The notes below the pieces were generated by a model. The model ran no database searches, was not told the origin of the DNA, and saw only the letters and a program-made list of their open reading frames with translations. Shown here piece by piece: positions 45,420 through 57,400 of a stretch of DNA of 64,000 nucleotides (its first letter is position 1; each line of letters opens with the position of its first letter). The stretch spans positions 3,601,001-3,665,000 of the forward strand of contig JASFXZ010000035.1 in the NCBI GenBank assembly GCA_032209605.1, written 5' to 3'. This DNA is from Mactromeris polynyma (Eukaryota; Mollusca; Bivalvia; Venerida; Mactridae). A program made the position numbers and the translations under genes.

Positions 45420-45968
45420 CAGTGTGCTTATTCACGACCAGTTATATATGGGTGTTGTGTTGGTATTGAACTCATATGTATGTGGCGTTCCCTGTAGCAA
45501 CTTGTTCCTTCACTTTCATGGATCGAGTTGAACAAAATGATCTGAACCTCGACTGCGGCTCGCTCCAAGTTTGTTTTATTCAACGATGTTAGCAACTTTG
45601 AAACAAAATAACGAATTTACTATTGTATATATCACACACCCGACACAATAAGGTAGAAACACCCATACACACTTGACTTCGCAGCGAGGCGAAATTCTAA
45701 TAAAAAAGGCGAAAAAATAGCCCCGTTTACAAAATCTTTATATCTAGAATGGTTCTCAAATCTTATAAATCAAGTATGCGGAATCTAATTCATGTTGATT
45801 TATCATCCGATTAGCTCATCATAATAAAAATAAATATTATGGTTAAAATTTACACTTTAAATATATTGATGTCGTCCGAAACAAGAATCATTTGTGACGG
45901 AACATACTTGCTGCAGTTAAGGTAGGTTGGGAGAATTTTACATGACGTACTCAGTTGTTAATATCGCT
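45420..45968. other. No gene seen
   Basis: Contains a weak copy of the ggcgttccc dispersed repeat near 45,480-45,520 and otherwise AT-rich sequence. Confidence 0.4.
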
Positions 45969-46520
45969 ATTTGGAGAGGAGATGACAGACGGAGAGAGGA
46001 TGCATACATAGTGAATAACGTATAATCAACAAACGAATGAGGTGGTCCATTTGGAGAGGAGATGACAGACGGAGAGAGGATGCATACATAGTGAATGACA
46101 TAAAAATCAACAAACGAATGAGGTGGTCCATTTGGAGAGGAGATGACAGACGGAGAGAGGGGGCATACATAGTGAATGACATAAAAATCAACAAACGAAT
46201 GAGGTGGTCCATTTGGAGAGGAGATGACAGACGGAGAGAGGAGGCATACATAGTGAATGACATAAAAATCAACAAACGAATGAGGTGGTCCATTTGGAGA
46301 GGAGATGACAGACGGAGAGAGGGGGTATACATAGTGAATGACATAAAAATCAACAAACGAATGAGGTGGTCCATTTGGAGAGGAGATGACAGACGGAGAG
46401 AGGGGGCATACATAGTGAATGACATAAAAATCAACAAACGAATGAGGTGGTCCATTTCGAGAGGAGATGACAGACGGAGAGAGGGGGCATACATAGTGAT
46501 TGACATAAAACCAACAGACG
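45969..46520. repeat. 81-bp minisatellite, about 6.8 units
   Basis: The unit atttggagaggagatgacag ... aacgaatgaggtggtcc recurs every 81 bp with very few differences. Because 81 is 27 codons, both strands stay open: plus ORF 46,037-46,600 repeats MRWSIWRGDD and RRREGAYIVNDIKINKR, and minus ORF 46,569-45,967 repeats SLRLSSPLQMDHLIRLLIF. The first unit is 1 bp short and out of frame. No flanking exon supports translation. The high identity between units implies recent amplification or homogenisation. Confidence 0.9.
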
Positions 46521-46600
46521 AACCGGAGGACAAATTATGGGAAAATGATGACAAAAACAAACAGTACATAAATTATACAGAGCACAAAACTACATATTAG

Positions 46601-49459
46601 AGCAACAAGAAAGTTAAGGCAATGCAACGGCATACCGTTGTATTCTCAAATCAGGTTTTATTTCTGATAAAAGAAAACGCTCTTAAATTTGCTTAGAGGG
46701 TTTAAATACATTCATTATTTTAGATCAAATGCACAAAGTTATAATGGTGGGGTATTATGCAACACTAGTTATACTGTAATCTTTTATGCAGTCCATGAAA
46801 ATATTCTACTGGTCTTAGAATGTCTAAAAATGCCGTTACATTTACATTTCATACTCAAGTAAATAAAACTCATCCGGCATTTTTAGAGTGTTTACGAAGA
46901 TATAGAATATAAAAAGTTTAATATCATTAAATTCAACAATTTCATCAAAAGGATCACTGACTAAATGGAGTGTCACTTTATTATGATAACTTTATATTTT
47001 ACAACAAAAACATAAAAATTCAAAATTCGACTAATCATTTACGGAAACTTGTTATACGCAAAATACAGTAGACAATTGGTACGTGATGAATTGTTGTATC
47101 TTGTTTTTTTGCAGTACATTTAAATATCAGAGTACATATATTCATGTATGTTCAAAATTTTCAAGATGTTTAATAAAGATACTTATATTTTGTATTGTAC
47201 AATAAAAAAACGCCCATACGTTTTGTTAAAAACAAAAACATTTTTAATATACAAAACTAGTCAACGATAAATTAATTTAAGCGAGACATCATATTAATAC
47301 ATGAACAATCGATGGTACTCACAATAATGCAAAGAAAAATTAAACAGACAAAATATATAATTCGACTCACCAGGTAGATCTATCGAGACCGCTTTACGCC
47401 AGTTACAGTAGATAAATGATCAATGATTTAAAATGTTGTGTTTCGGTGTCACATCACCGGTTGACGTCAGTAACGGAATGAGCATTTGTTATCTACCGTG
47501 GGCGTATATATAGAGAGTATGTCATAAACCCAGAATGCATTTCTTAAACATCCTGTCTACCCATAAACGTGTGAGTATGCATTCAATTGATGTCAATAAA
47601 TCACACATGTATTACATCCAATATACTGTCTCAATATAAATTTTGCGAGTTATGTATAATAAAAACTTTAATGCATTACAAGAACATGTGAGATGTTTGT
47701 TTAAACTTGAATAACAAGAATAAAATAGACAAGAAATAAGATAACAGTGCTACATTGAATCATACCACAAGCTCAATTAGGAATGATTTGTAGACTATTA
47801 AAAGCAATTTCAAAGAAACACTAAAAAGGATTACATTGAAATAACAAAGTCATATGCTATAGAATATTGGGGATTGAGGGGACAAACTGCACTAAATATT
47901 TGTTGATTGCGTGCTGTAATGTAGCCCCCGAATGACTGAAACCGACTGGTTCCAAAATTGGCTCAAGAAAAAAATCCAGCAGCCCAGATTGCCCAATTCA
48001 TCCAGTGAGCAAAAGACGAGACTTCCAGTTGATCGGAAGTTGATTAGTTCTTGGAAGAAGGTAGGTCATGGCTAGTATTTAATGATGATGAGATAGTCAT
48101 GACCTTTACTTGAACAATAAAACTGAGAAATCTTGCTTAATTATAATGGTTATACATGTAATAAAACAACATTCAAAATAACGATTTTAAGTTGTTAATC
48201 CTGTTCAAAACATTGCGACAGGTAAGAAATTGTTGTGACAGGTAAAACATTGTTGCAACAGGTAAAACATTGTTGCGACAGGTAAAAAATGTGTCTTTGT
48301 CTGTCGTTATGTCCTGTGAAGGAGAAAAAGTATTCGCGTTGACTGTTTTACCTGTATTTCACATGTGCTATTGAAATTTTCTTGAAGTGGGCATTTCATA
48401 ATTATAATATTATATGATATAGTCATCGCTGATAATTTCTCCTTGCATGTACTAACGGAGAAGAAACTGCAGTAAGAAGGAATTTGTTACGGTGACACGC
48501 TGTTTATTCATAGTTTAGGGTGGTGCCAGCAACTACAGTTTTCAGCTTCATACTGATACCATAATATACTCTTTTTTTTCGCTCGCTCGCTTTAATAAAT
48601 GACAGTTTGAAAAAAATATTTTAATTTTTTTTCGCTCGGTCGCCCCATTTTTTTTGGGGAAAAATCCGAAGAACAAAAAAATAATTTGGTGTGGCCTAAA
48701 AATATTTAAAATTGCATTCTTTTACATAACAAATTATAACAAATAGAAGTGATGCGTTAACTCTATAAAATAAATATTTAGATAAAAGTAGTGCTTATTC
48801 TAAGCTTCTTTTTTACGTACGTATGGATCAGAAAAGAAAATGTGTTCCGGTGATAAATTTTGAGTGTCAAGATAGTCTGAGATAATTATTTAGAAACTTA
48901 ATGAGAATTTATGTAAAAGATTCAAAGAATGTAATTTTAAATATTATTATTTTTGTGAACAAAGACCTTGCTATATACAGAGAAGTTGGAACTGGGTCTG
49001 TAAACAGATTAATATTTTTTGTTTACGTGTTTGATACTACTAAAATGGAGTGTAATGCTTTAGTTACATGTTTTTTGTACAAAAGAATGTAAATAACAAA
49101 ATATCATTCAATTCTTTAGCGGCGACCTTTGATGCTTTGCATCAATGGTTTTCTTGTTCTTATTGAAATCATGAAATTACGAAGACAGTAATAATACGTT
49201 TGTCGTTCATGGAAGACATACAATAAGAGAATACATCAATTATTAATGATCAATCAAACATACACTATGCTTTATGAAAATGATGAAGATAATAAATTTC
49301 CGGTCGAATTCATACCAACCTTGATATCGGATTTGACAATGAAGTTGGTCTTATTATTTAAAATCCCCTTCTATTGTTTAGTAGGTATATAATGTATTTA
49401 CTAAGTGATTTGTTTGTCACATACATTGTACATGTACGTACAAAATATAGTACAACAGT
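46601..49459. other. AT-rich intergenic, no gene seen
   Basis: A four-copy 20-bp repeat (attgttgcgacaggtaaaac type) lies at about 48,211-48,290. Poly-T/cgctcgctcgc low-complexity text lies at 48,570-48,720. A TATA-like 'gcgtatatatagagag' occurs near 47,502 but no transcript can be assigned to it. Confidence 0.45.
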
Positions 49460-49705
49460 CGAGTAATTAGCACGACGTGCGAATAAATTGTGTTGGCGAT
49501 CTCACTCGTCAACAAAAAAAGTGATACTGTACTGTTCGACCTATTTAGGGTGCACAATGAATGAAACGGACCGCAAATCATATTCGAGAGTTCGACCTAT
49601 CTCTGCTCGAGTGATCTATTGTTGGATAAATGAAATGAGAAAGGGTTTCGTCGGGACTTAAGAACCTGTTCAAGTTATCCACTGCGAAGTTCTACCGTAC
49701 TTAAT
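49460..49705. mobile_element. Divergent right-end copy of the 38.6-kb inverted-repeat element
   Basis: Matches 39,605-39,860 in order: gcgaataa...gtgt.ggcgatct, tgttcgacctat, gagttcgacctatctctg, tcgagtgatctattgt, gggtttcg.cgggacttaag, aacctgttcaag, gaagttcta. The terminal inverted repeat is badly decayed. Confidence 0.65.
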
Positions 49706-49754
49706 TCCTTATTTTACAATTTCATGTCACAGTATGAACATTTCGTTTAAAATA

Positions 49755-50270
49755 TTAAATGCGATATTAAAATTTTGATAGTGCAATTGATAATGATCAG
49801 TTTGTAATATAATAACATATTCGTTGATTTTACTAATATCGGCCTTTTATGTGTGTAGAAATGAAATGAATCAAATATCAAAAATTACATTATACAATAT
49901 ATAGCTACATGTATTACCCGGCACGCTTGTATCAACATCTTTCTGTTGGAAGGTGACTCTCGTATATATGTCCTCAGCAAGTGTAGATTTTTGTTTACAT
50001 ATAAAATAAATTTAGTTTCAGAGAACCAGAATATAATCGCAGTGATATCGCAGGGATATTTCCCGATAATAAACACAAGACACTTGAAAAAATGCACACA
50101 CATGTAACAAATTACAAATTAAAAATCCTTGGAAAACGGTCAGTAAAAGACATGCATATCCTGAAATACGTAAGCCATTACCAATAAATTAAGCAATGAT
50201 GACATGGTATATTCAACGCATATTGTCATGCAATTTTTCGATTAAATGTAGGGTTATGACACAACCTATT
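49755..50270 (-). repeat. Left arm of inverted repeat bracketing NLR copy 3
   Basis: The reverse complement matches the membrane-protein 3' region of units 1 and 2 (about 17,880-18,640), but lacks the transmembrane exon. It shares private changes with the right arm at 53,870-54,240 (gcatgacaatatgcgttg; deletion between tggctt and cgtatttcagg). The arm stops abruptly next to the truncated HEPN exon. Its tail exon reads STLAEDIYTRV and FQQKDVDT, the best-preserved version in the window. Confidence 0.75.
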
Positions 50271-50275
50271 GAAGA

Positions 50276-51432
50276 GTAATATCGAAATTTGAAGAATCCG
50301 GCTGGTTATCGATGGGTGGCAGTAACTGCTTCATATTAGCAGTCATCACCCTCAAACTTTGGATGTCTCAACTTTTAGCAGTTAAGTATTGCACAACATT
50401 GTTACCTACCACCACATCAAAAACCTTCCTCAGAACGTCTGTACCCAGCTTAACTAACAGATACTGATATCTGAAGATGAATTTATCTGAAATCATAATA
50501 TAACTGGAATATAAATTCCTTACACTGAAAATTCCTTTTTAAAAAAAAACCTTAATTATTACTACATAATTTAGTAAGTCTATGATAGCATATTGTAGGT
50601 TTGGTTCAGAACAATTTTATCTACATTACATGTTTTAACTGTTTTGCGCCAAATGTTTGAGGATGTATTTGTATCAAGTAAATACAAGCAGACACCAATT
50701 AAAGGTTTACAAATGATGATACTGACTAATACGCATATAATAATTGTTTTCCGTTTTATACATTTGTGCCAAGTAATTTAAATAATCCACTGATAAATGA
50801 CAAGATGTTCAAACCCTTGTTTGACATTTGACCTCTAAGTGTGCCCTTGCCCTTTGAGCTACAGGTCACGCTTGTTAACCCTTGGATATCTAGTTGTACA
50901 GGTGTTGCCAACGACACACTGCATTATCATGGTAAAAGTTGTGTAGTAATTTAAATAATTCCTGCTTGACGATATAATAATATTCATGACAATATGCTTT
51001 AGACCTTTTTTTGACGTTTGACTTCTAAGTGTGACATTGTCCTTTGAGCTTCGGACAGGGATTTTGTGCGACACTGCAAGCAGGCTGGACAAAACTGATG
51101 AAAGGTAAATACACATATATCAAGGTCTGCTGCATTTACTAAGTTTCATGTGGTAACTACCTTTATTGAAACAAAAGCTCAACAAACAAAATAACACAAA
51201 TAAAATATCGCTCAAAATTACAGTGAAAATGATACAAAAAGGAATAAATTCTTATTTTGTTCGATGCCAGCCATTATCAGTAGTAGTCTAACAAAGCTTA
51301 CTGTCCCGATAACTTTGATCATCACACTGAAATCAAAGTAAAATGGCATGCACATCACACCAGCACCATGATGGCCAACGAACGTTCCAATGATACATCG
51401 GTAACTATCTATGTCGATGCCCATTTTCGCTG
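50276..51432 (-). pseudogene. NLR copy 3: truncated pseudogene of leader and HEPN exons
   Basis: The leader exon (51,432-51,254) keeps the acceptor and MGIDIDSYRC... to GIEQN, but a 15-bp deletion removes the PGP codons together with the splice donor. The HEPN exon (from 50,486) has TGA at 50,370-50,368 where the others have Arg (CGA), and is cut off at about 50,273 before FDITLL. HEPN exon 3, coiled coil and NACHT exons are absent. This is an unambiguous broken copy of the 5' half of the gene. Confidence 0.88.
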
Positions 51433-52235
51433 CTGAAAATAAATGTTCACAATATGTATTTACACATTTGAGTATCGAGTTAATCTGCTATGCATGGCGA
51501 AGATTAGAATCATATTTGCAATAATGACCAACTTTCCTATCTATAAATAATGCACCATAACACACTATTCCAGTACCATTTCAGCTAATGGGGTTTTAGA
51601 GAAAAAATCAAAATGAGTCAAATTGTTCTAAGTTTGAAATGTCGAAAGGAAATTGACACGATTGCTTTTTAAGCTTTAAAAAGTGTTTGTTATACTAAAT
51701 GTGTTTGCCATCAGTAATGTAATGGTGTATTACATACTGTTATATTGATGATATATACATTCTCTCCTGTTGTAAAGCCAGAGAAACAGTCACTTTATTG
51801 TCTTAAAAACTGGAAACTTGGTCCATGAATATACAATAAAATGTTCATTCCATCATCCATCATGTTAATGTACCAACATATATTTTCATTTTTGTATTCC
51901 AGTTGCAACATTTTAATGATGGCAATATTCATTTTCAAAAAATGGTAAAAACAGGTAAATCTACCATACGCCGATTTTGTTGTACACCGCAAAAAAACTT
52001 CACTGTTCTATTTATTGAAATGCATATTGTACCAGCTTTACTCGTTCTATTTAAAGAACGGCATATTGTTTACATCACGGATATTTTACATGTGTAAATC
52101 AACATAGATTGTGCAAATATTGCTTTAGTTTGTGAGCTGTTAACAAGGGCGTCAATAAGAGCCGAGAGTCGGAAATGATACTCTGATACCCAGCAGTCTT
52201 TCCTTTGCTGAATACCTGCCTACTTGTGGCGATTT
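51433..52235. repeat. Unit 3 homologue of gene 1 intron 1
   Basis: Matches 13,030-13,880 (including cgttctatttaaagaacgg) up to 'cctacttgtggcgatttcc'. There is no minisatellite. The sequence diverges at the point where the array starts in unit 1. Confidence 0.7.
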
Positions 52236-52454
52236 CCGGTGTTTACAAACAAAGCTATGTTACCAAGACAACGGGCACTAGTCAGGGTAATACATCTCTC
52301 AAGTATTGCCATCAATTAAGTCTGTTCAGTCCATTCTAAGCTTTACATGCACCATAGTCTGACATCGTCCCTAGAATGAGAGTGTGGTGTTACATTGTCA
52401 GAGGTGAGAACTGAGGTGCCAAGGAGCTGACCTAGTTAAGCACCAAACAGGAAG
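52236..52454. other. Unassigned insert between unit 3 blocks
   Basis: Replaces the minisatellite region of unit 1. No recognisable feature. Confidence 0.35.
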
Positions 52455-53030
52455 AAGCTAGAAACAATGTGATAATTTTGTCCGAAACACGCGATCTTCA
52501 GCTTAGTATTATCGATAAATATTTCGAAGCTAATAATGTGATGTTTTTTACAATGTTCAATAGTTCAATAAGTTCGATACCTGCCTTTAAATGTAACAAA
52601 TGCACAGCTATATATCCGTAGTCATATCTTCTAGATGGCGTTCTTTTGCTTTTCCGGATGAATGAAATCACGTGTTCAAACGTTGCTATCCAGAGTAGTC
52701 GTTCCTGCCACACTCACAAACTGATTTGTTCAAAATGAATTTTATTGTATATATCAATGACCCCTGTACAAAGTTTTTCGAACGACATGTATACGCTGAT
52801 ATTGTTTGGAATACTTACCTCACGAACGCATGTAACGTTATAAAACAATTGATGGTTTTATGTTTATATTAAGAGACCTTACACTTATATGTATTCGTTA
52901 TTTTCGTCTTTGTCTTCTTGTGATTGTGAATGTATGCACTTGATGTTTATGCTACAACTTATTATACAAGATAATGTCATTACAGTTACATTCATGTATA
53001 CAGTTTTCATCTATTAACAGAACAACATAC
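52455..53030. repeat. Unit 3 homologue of the gene 1 first-exon region
   Basis: Matches 16,980-17,530. The sequence corresponding to the candidate first exon is present, but its donor is ggcaggt in place of ggtaagt and the TATA-like stretch is altered (attcattttgaac). This agrees with loss of the copy 3 promoter. Confidence 0.65.
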
Positions 53031-53033
53031 TGT

Positions 53034-53765
53034 TTCAATTCAATTCAATAGTTTATTTGTTATAGGCCACCAGCCCAAGACAACATATTAAGTATAATAT
53101 ACGTACATGTTATGATAATGTCAACACAGGAAACAAACAACATTGTGAACAAAACATAATGCAAATCACAAATAAGTATAATGTTATGATAATACAATCA
53201 GGTATATGATATGGAAAGAAATGTAGCAGTGTAAAATAATGATATATTTTAGTTATCTTAGCTGCGTCCAATGATACAATGGAACACTGTGTGAAATAAG
53301 TACTCGTAAATAATTTATATTCTGTTTTCTAAAAATAAACAAGGTAATATTCAAGTTCCATGAATTAAGCACTTATGGTAATATCAATACTCTTTTCTAA
53401 TCACTTGCATTGGGTGTACCCACTGTATATTTCTGACAACGGCTTATTGAACATGTAAGACAATGAGGAAAGATAATTGGAACCAAATTGAATGTTAAAC
53501 ATTTGCACCATGTTTTCATACTATCAGGCAATAATGTATTATGAATGAACATTACCTGGGAGCAGAGCATTTATATTTCGGTAACGAATGTAACAAACTT
53601 AAACGTAAAATATTTGAGTCAGAGTCATATACAGAACTATCGTCTGTCTAAATGCGAAATTTTATTCACGTCTCATATCTTTTATCTTAACAGGTTGATA
53701 ATTGACGATTGAAATTGAAACAAAATTGCTGAATAATTTGCAAACACACCAAAATATAATTTTTT
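53034..53765 (-). mobile_element. Probable retroposon insertion, 3' end at left
   Basis: Unit 3 homology is interrupted here and resumes at 'acttaataccaatatattta'. The insert begins caattcaattcaatagttta, whose reverse complement (taaactattgaattgaattg) is the kind of short tandem 3' tail left by CR1/L2-type LINEs or SINEs. 'ttataggccaccagccca' follows. No ORF remains. Confidence 0.5.
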
Positions 53766-54240
53766 GATTTACTTAATACCAATATATTTACGAATAATTT
53801 CCTTAATTTGTGACACTATAATTCCATAAGCAATGCCTTAATGTGTAATACATATGCTTAGAAACAATGACATTTAAACCCTAAAATTAATCGAAAAATT
53901 GCATGACAATATGCGTTGAATATACCTTGTCATCATGGCTTAATTTATTGGTAATGGCTTTCGTATTTCAGGGTATGCATGTCTTTTACTGACCGTTTTC
54001 CAAGGATTTTTTATCTGAAATTTGTTACATGTGTGTGCATTTTTTCAAGTGTTTTCTGTTTATTATCGGGAAATATCCCTGCGATATCACTGCTATTAAA
54101 TTCTTGTTCAGAAACTAAATTTATTTTAAATGTAAACAAAAATCTACACTTGCTGAGGACATATATACGAGAGTCACCAGAAAGCCAACAGAAAGATGTT
54201 GATACACGTGTGCCGGGTAATAGCTATATATGTTCGATAT
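53765..54240 (+). repeat. Right arm of inverted repeat bracketing NLR copy 3
   Basis: Matches 17,795-18,480 in direct orientation and the left arm (49,860-50,260) in inverted orientation. The tail-exon stop is lost (atttttta tctgaaattt), which creates the longer ORF 53,979-54,248. I treat that ORF as decay. Confidence 0.75.
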
Positions 54241-54469
54241 CAGGTTGAAACGTATGCTCTCCGTGAATGTTTGACTGGTTTCATTTTTTGCGTGGAAGGG
54301 AGATAATCCAATAAGAGGCAATATATTCACAAGCCGCTAATCAAGGGAGATCATTCTTGGTATTTTTTCAGGAAACCCGCATAATTATGTTCAATTTCTG
54401 TATTTGAGATTTTGGAAATTCATACGATTTAGTGCATACTTACTGCTGACATAAGAAGCAATGTGTTAT

Positions 54470-57400
54470 TTCTGCTCATACTGCTTACAATTGTAGCCAT
54501 ATTCTGCTCATACTGCTGAGAGTAGTAGTCATATTCTGCTCATACTGATGACAGTTGTAGCCATATTCTGCTCATACTGCTGACAGTAGTGGCCATATTC
54601 TGCTCATACTGCTGAGAGTAGTAGCCATATTCTGCTCATACTGCTGAGAGTAGTAGCCATATTCTGCTCATACTGCTGACAGTAGTAGCCATATTCTGCT
54701 CATACTGCTGACAGTAGTAGCCATATTTCTGCTCAAACTGCTGACAGTAGTAGCCATATATCTGCTCATATTGCTGACAGTAGTAGCCATATTCTGCTCA
54801 TACTGCTGACAGTAGTAGCCATATTCTGCTCATACTGCTGACATTTGTAGCCATATTCTGCTCATAGTGCTGACAATTGTAGCCATATTCTGCTCATATT
54901 GCTTACAGTTGTAGCCATATTCTGCTCATACTGCTGACAATTGTAGCCATATTCTGCTCATATTGCTGATAATTGTAGCCATATTCTGCTCATACTGCTG
55001 ACAATTGTAGCCATATTCTGCTCATACTACTGACAGTTGTAGCCATATTCTGCTCATGCTGCTGACAGTTGTAGCCATATTCTGCTCATACTGCTGACAG
55101 TAGTGGCCATATTCTGCTCATACTGCTGAGAGTAGTAGCCATATTCTGCTCATATTGCTGATAGTTGTAGCCATATATCTGCTCATACTGCTGAGAGTAG
55201 TAGCCATATTCTGCTAATATTGCTGACAGTAGTGGCCATATTCTGCTCATACTGCTGACAATTGTAGCCATATTCTGCTCATAGTGCTGACAGTAGTGGC
55301 CATATTCTGCTCATATTGCTGACAGTAGTAGCCATATTCTGCTCATACTGCTGACAATTGTAGCCATATTCTGCTCATAGTGCTGACAGTAGTGGCCATA
55401 TTCTGCTCATACTGCTGACAGTAGTAGCCATATTCTGCTCATATTGCTGACAATTGTAGCCATATTCTGCTCATAGTGCTGACAGTAGTGGCCATATTCT
55501 GCTCATACTGCTGACAGTAGTGGCCATATTCTGCTCATACTGCTGACAGTAGTGGCCATATTCTGCTCATACTGCTGACAATTGTAGCCATATTCTGCTC
55601 ATACTGCTGACAGTAGTGGCCATATTCTGCTCATACTGCTGACAGTAGTGGCCATATTCTGCTCATACTGCTGACAGTAGTGGCAATATTCTGCTCATAG
55701 TGCTGACAGTAGTGGCCATATTCTGCTCATACTGCTGAGAGTAGTGGCCATATTCTGCTCATACTGCTGACAATAGTAGCCATATTCTGCTCATAGTGCT
55801 GACAGTAGAGGCCATATTCTGCTCATATTGCTGACAGTAGTAGCCATATTCTGCTCATACTGCTTACAATTGTAGCCATATTCTGCTCATATTGCTGACA
55901 GTTGTAGCCATATTCTGCTCATATTGCTGACAGTTGTAGCTGTATTCTGCTCATACTGCTGAAAGTTGAAGCCATATTCTGCTCATACTGCTGACAGTAG
56001 TGGCCATATTCTGCTCATACTGCTGAAAGTTGAAGCCATATTCTGCTCATACTGCTGACAGTAGTGGCCATATTCTGCTCATATTGCTGACATTTGTAGC
56101 CATATTCTGCTCATACAGCTGACAATTGTAGCCATAGTCTGCTCATATTGCTGACAGTAGTAGCCATATTCTGCTCATATTGCTGACAGTTGTAGCTGTA
56201 TTCTGCTCATACTGCTGAAAGTTGAAGCCATATTCTGCTCATACTGCTGACAGTAGTGGCCATATTCTGCTCATACTGCTGAAAGTTGAAGCCATATTCT
56301 GCTCATACTGCTGACAGTAGTGGCCATATTCTGCTCATATTGCTGACATTTGTAGCCATATTCTGCTCATACAGCTGACAATTGTAGCCATATTCTGCTC
56401 ATATTGCTGACAGTAGTAGCCATATTCTGCTCACACTGGTGACATTTGTAGCCATATTCTGCTCATAGTGCTGACAATTGTAGCCATATTCTGCTCATAT
56501 TGCTGACAGTTGTAGCCATATTCTGCTCATACTGCTGACAATTGTAGCCATATTCTGCTCATATTGCTGACAGTAGTAGTTATATTCTGCTCATATTGCT
56601 GACACTAGTGGCCATATTTCCGCTCATACTGCTGACAATTGTAGCCATATTTCTGCTCATACTGCTGACAATTGTAGCCTTATATCCGCTCATACCGCTG
56701 ACAGTAGTAGCCATATTCTGCTCATACTGCTGACAGTAGTAGCCATATTCTGCTCATACTGCTGACATTTGTAGCCATATTCTGCTCATAGTGCTGACAG
56801 TTGTAGCCATATTCTGCTCATATTGCTGACAGTTGTAGCCATATTCTGCTCATACTGCTGACAATTGTAGCCATATTCTGCTCATATTGCTGACAGTAGT
56901 AGTCATATTCTGCTCATATTGCTGACAGTAGTGGCCATATTTCCGCTCATACTGCTGACAATTGTAGCCATATTTCTGCTCATACTGCTGACAATTGTAG
57001 CCATATATCTGCTCATACTGCTGACAGTAGTAGCCATATTCTGCTCATACTGCTGACAATTGAAGCCATATTCTGCTCATATTGCTGACAGTTGTAGCCA
57101 TATTCTGCTCATACTGCTGACAATTGTAGCCATATTCTGCTCATAGTGCTGACAGTAGTGGCCATATTCTGCTCATACTGCTGGCAGTAGTAGCCATATT
57201 CTGCTCATATTGCTGACAATTGTAGCCATATTCTGCTCATAGTGCTGACAGTAGTGGCCATATTCTGCTCATACTGCTGACAGTAGTGGCCATATTCTGC
57301 TCATACTGCTGGCAATTGTAGCCATATTCTGCTCATACTGCTGACAGTAGTGGCCATATTCTGCTCATACTGCTGACAGTAGTGGCCATATTCTGCTCAT

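Noticed and set aside
47490..47530. TATA-like promoter near 47,502
   Set aside because: No downstream exon or transcript structure could be found, and AT-rich matches are expected by chance.
48211..48290. Four 20-bp caggtaaaacattgttg units as a regulatory array
   Set aside because: Only a short simple repeat, with no neighbouring gene or recognisable factor site.
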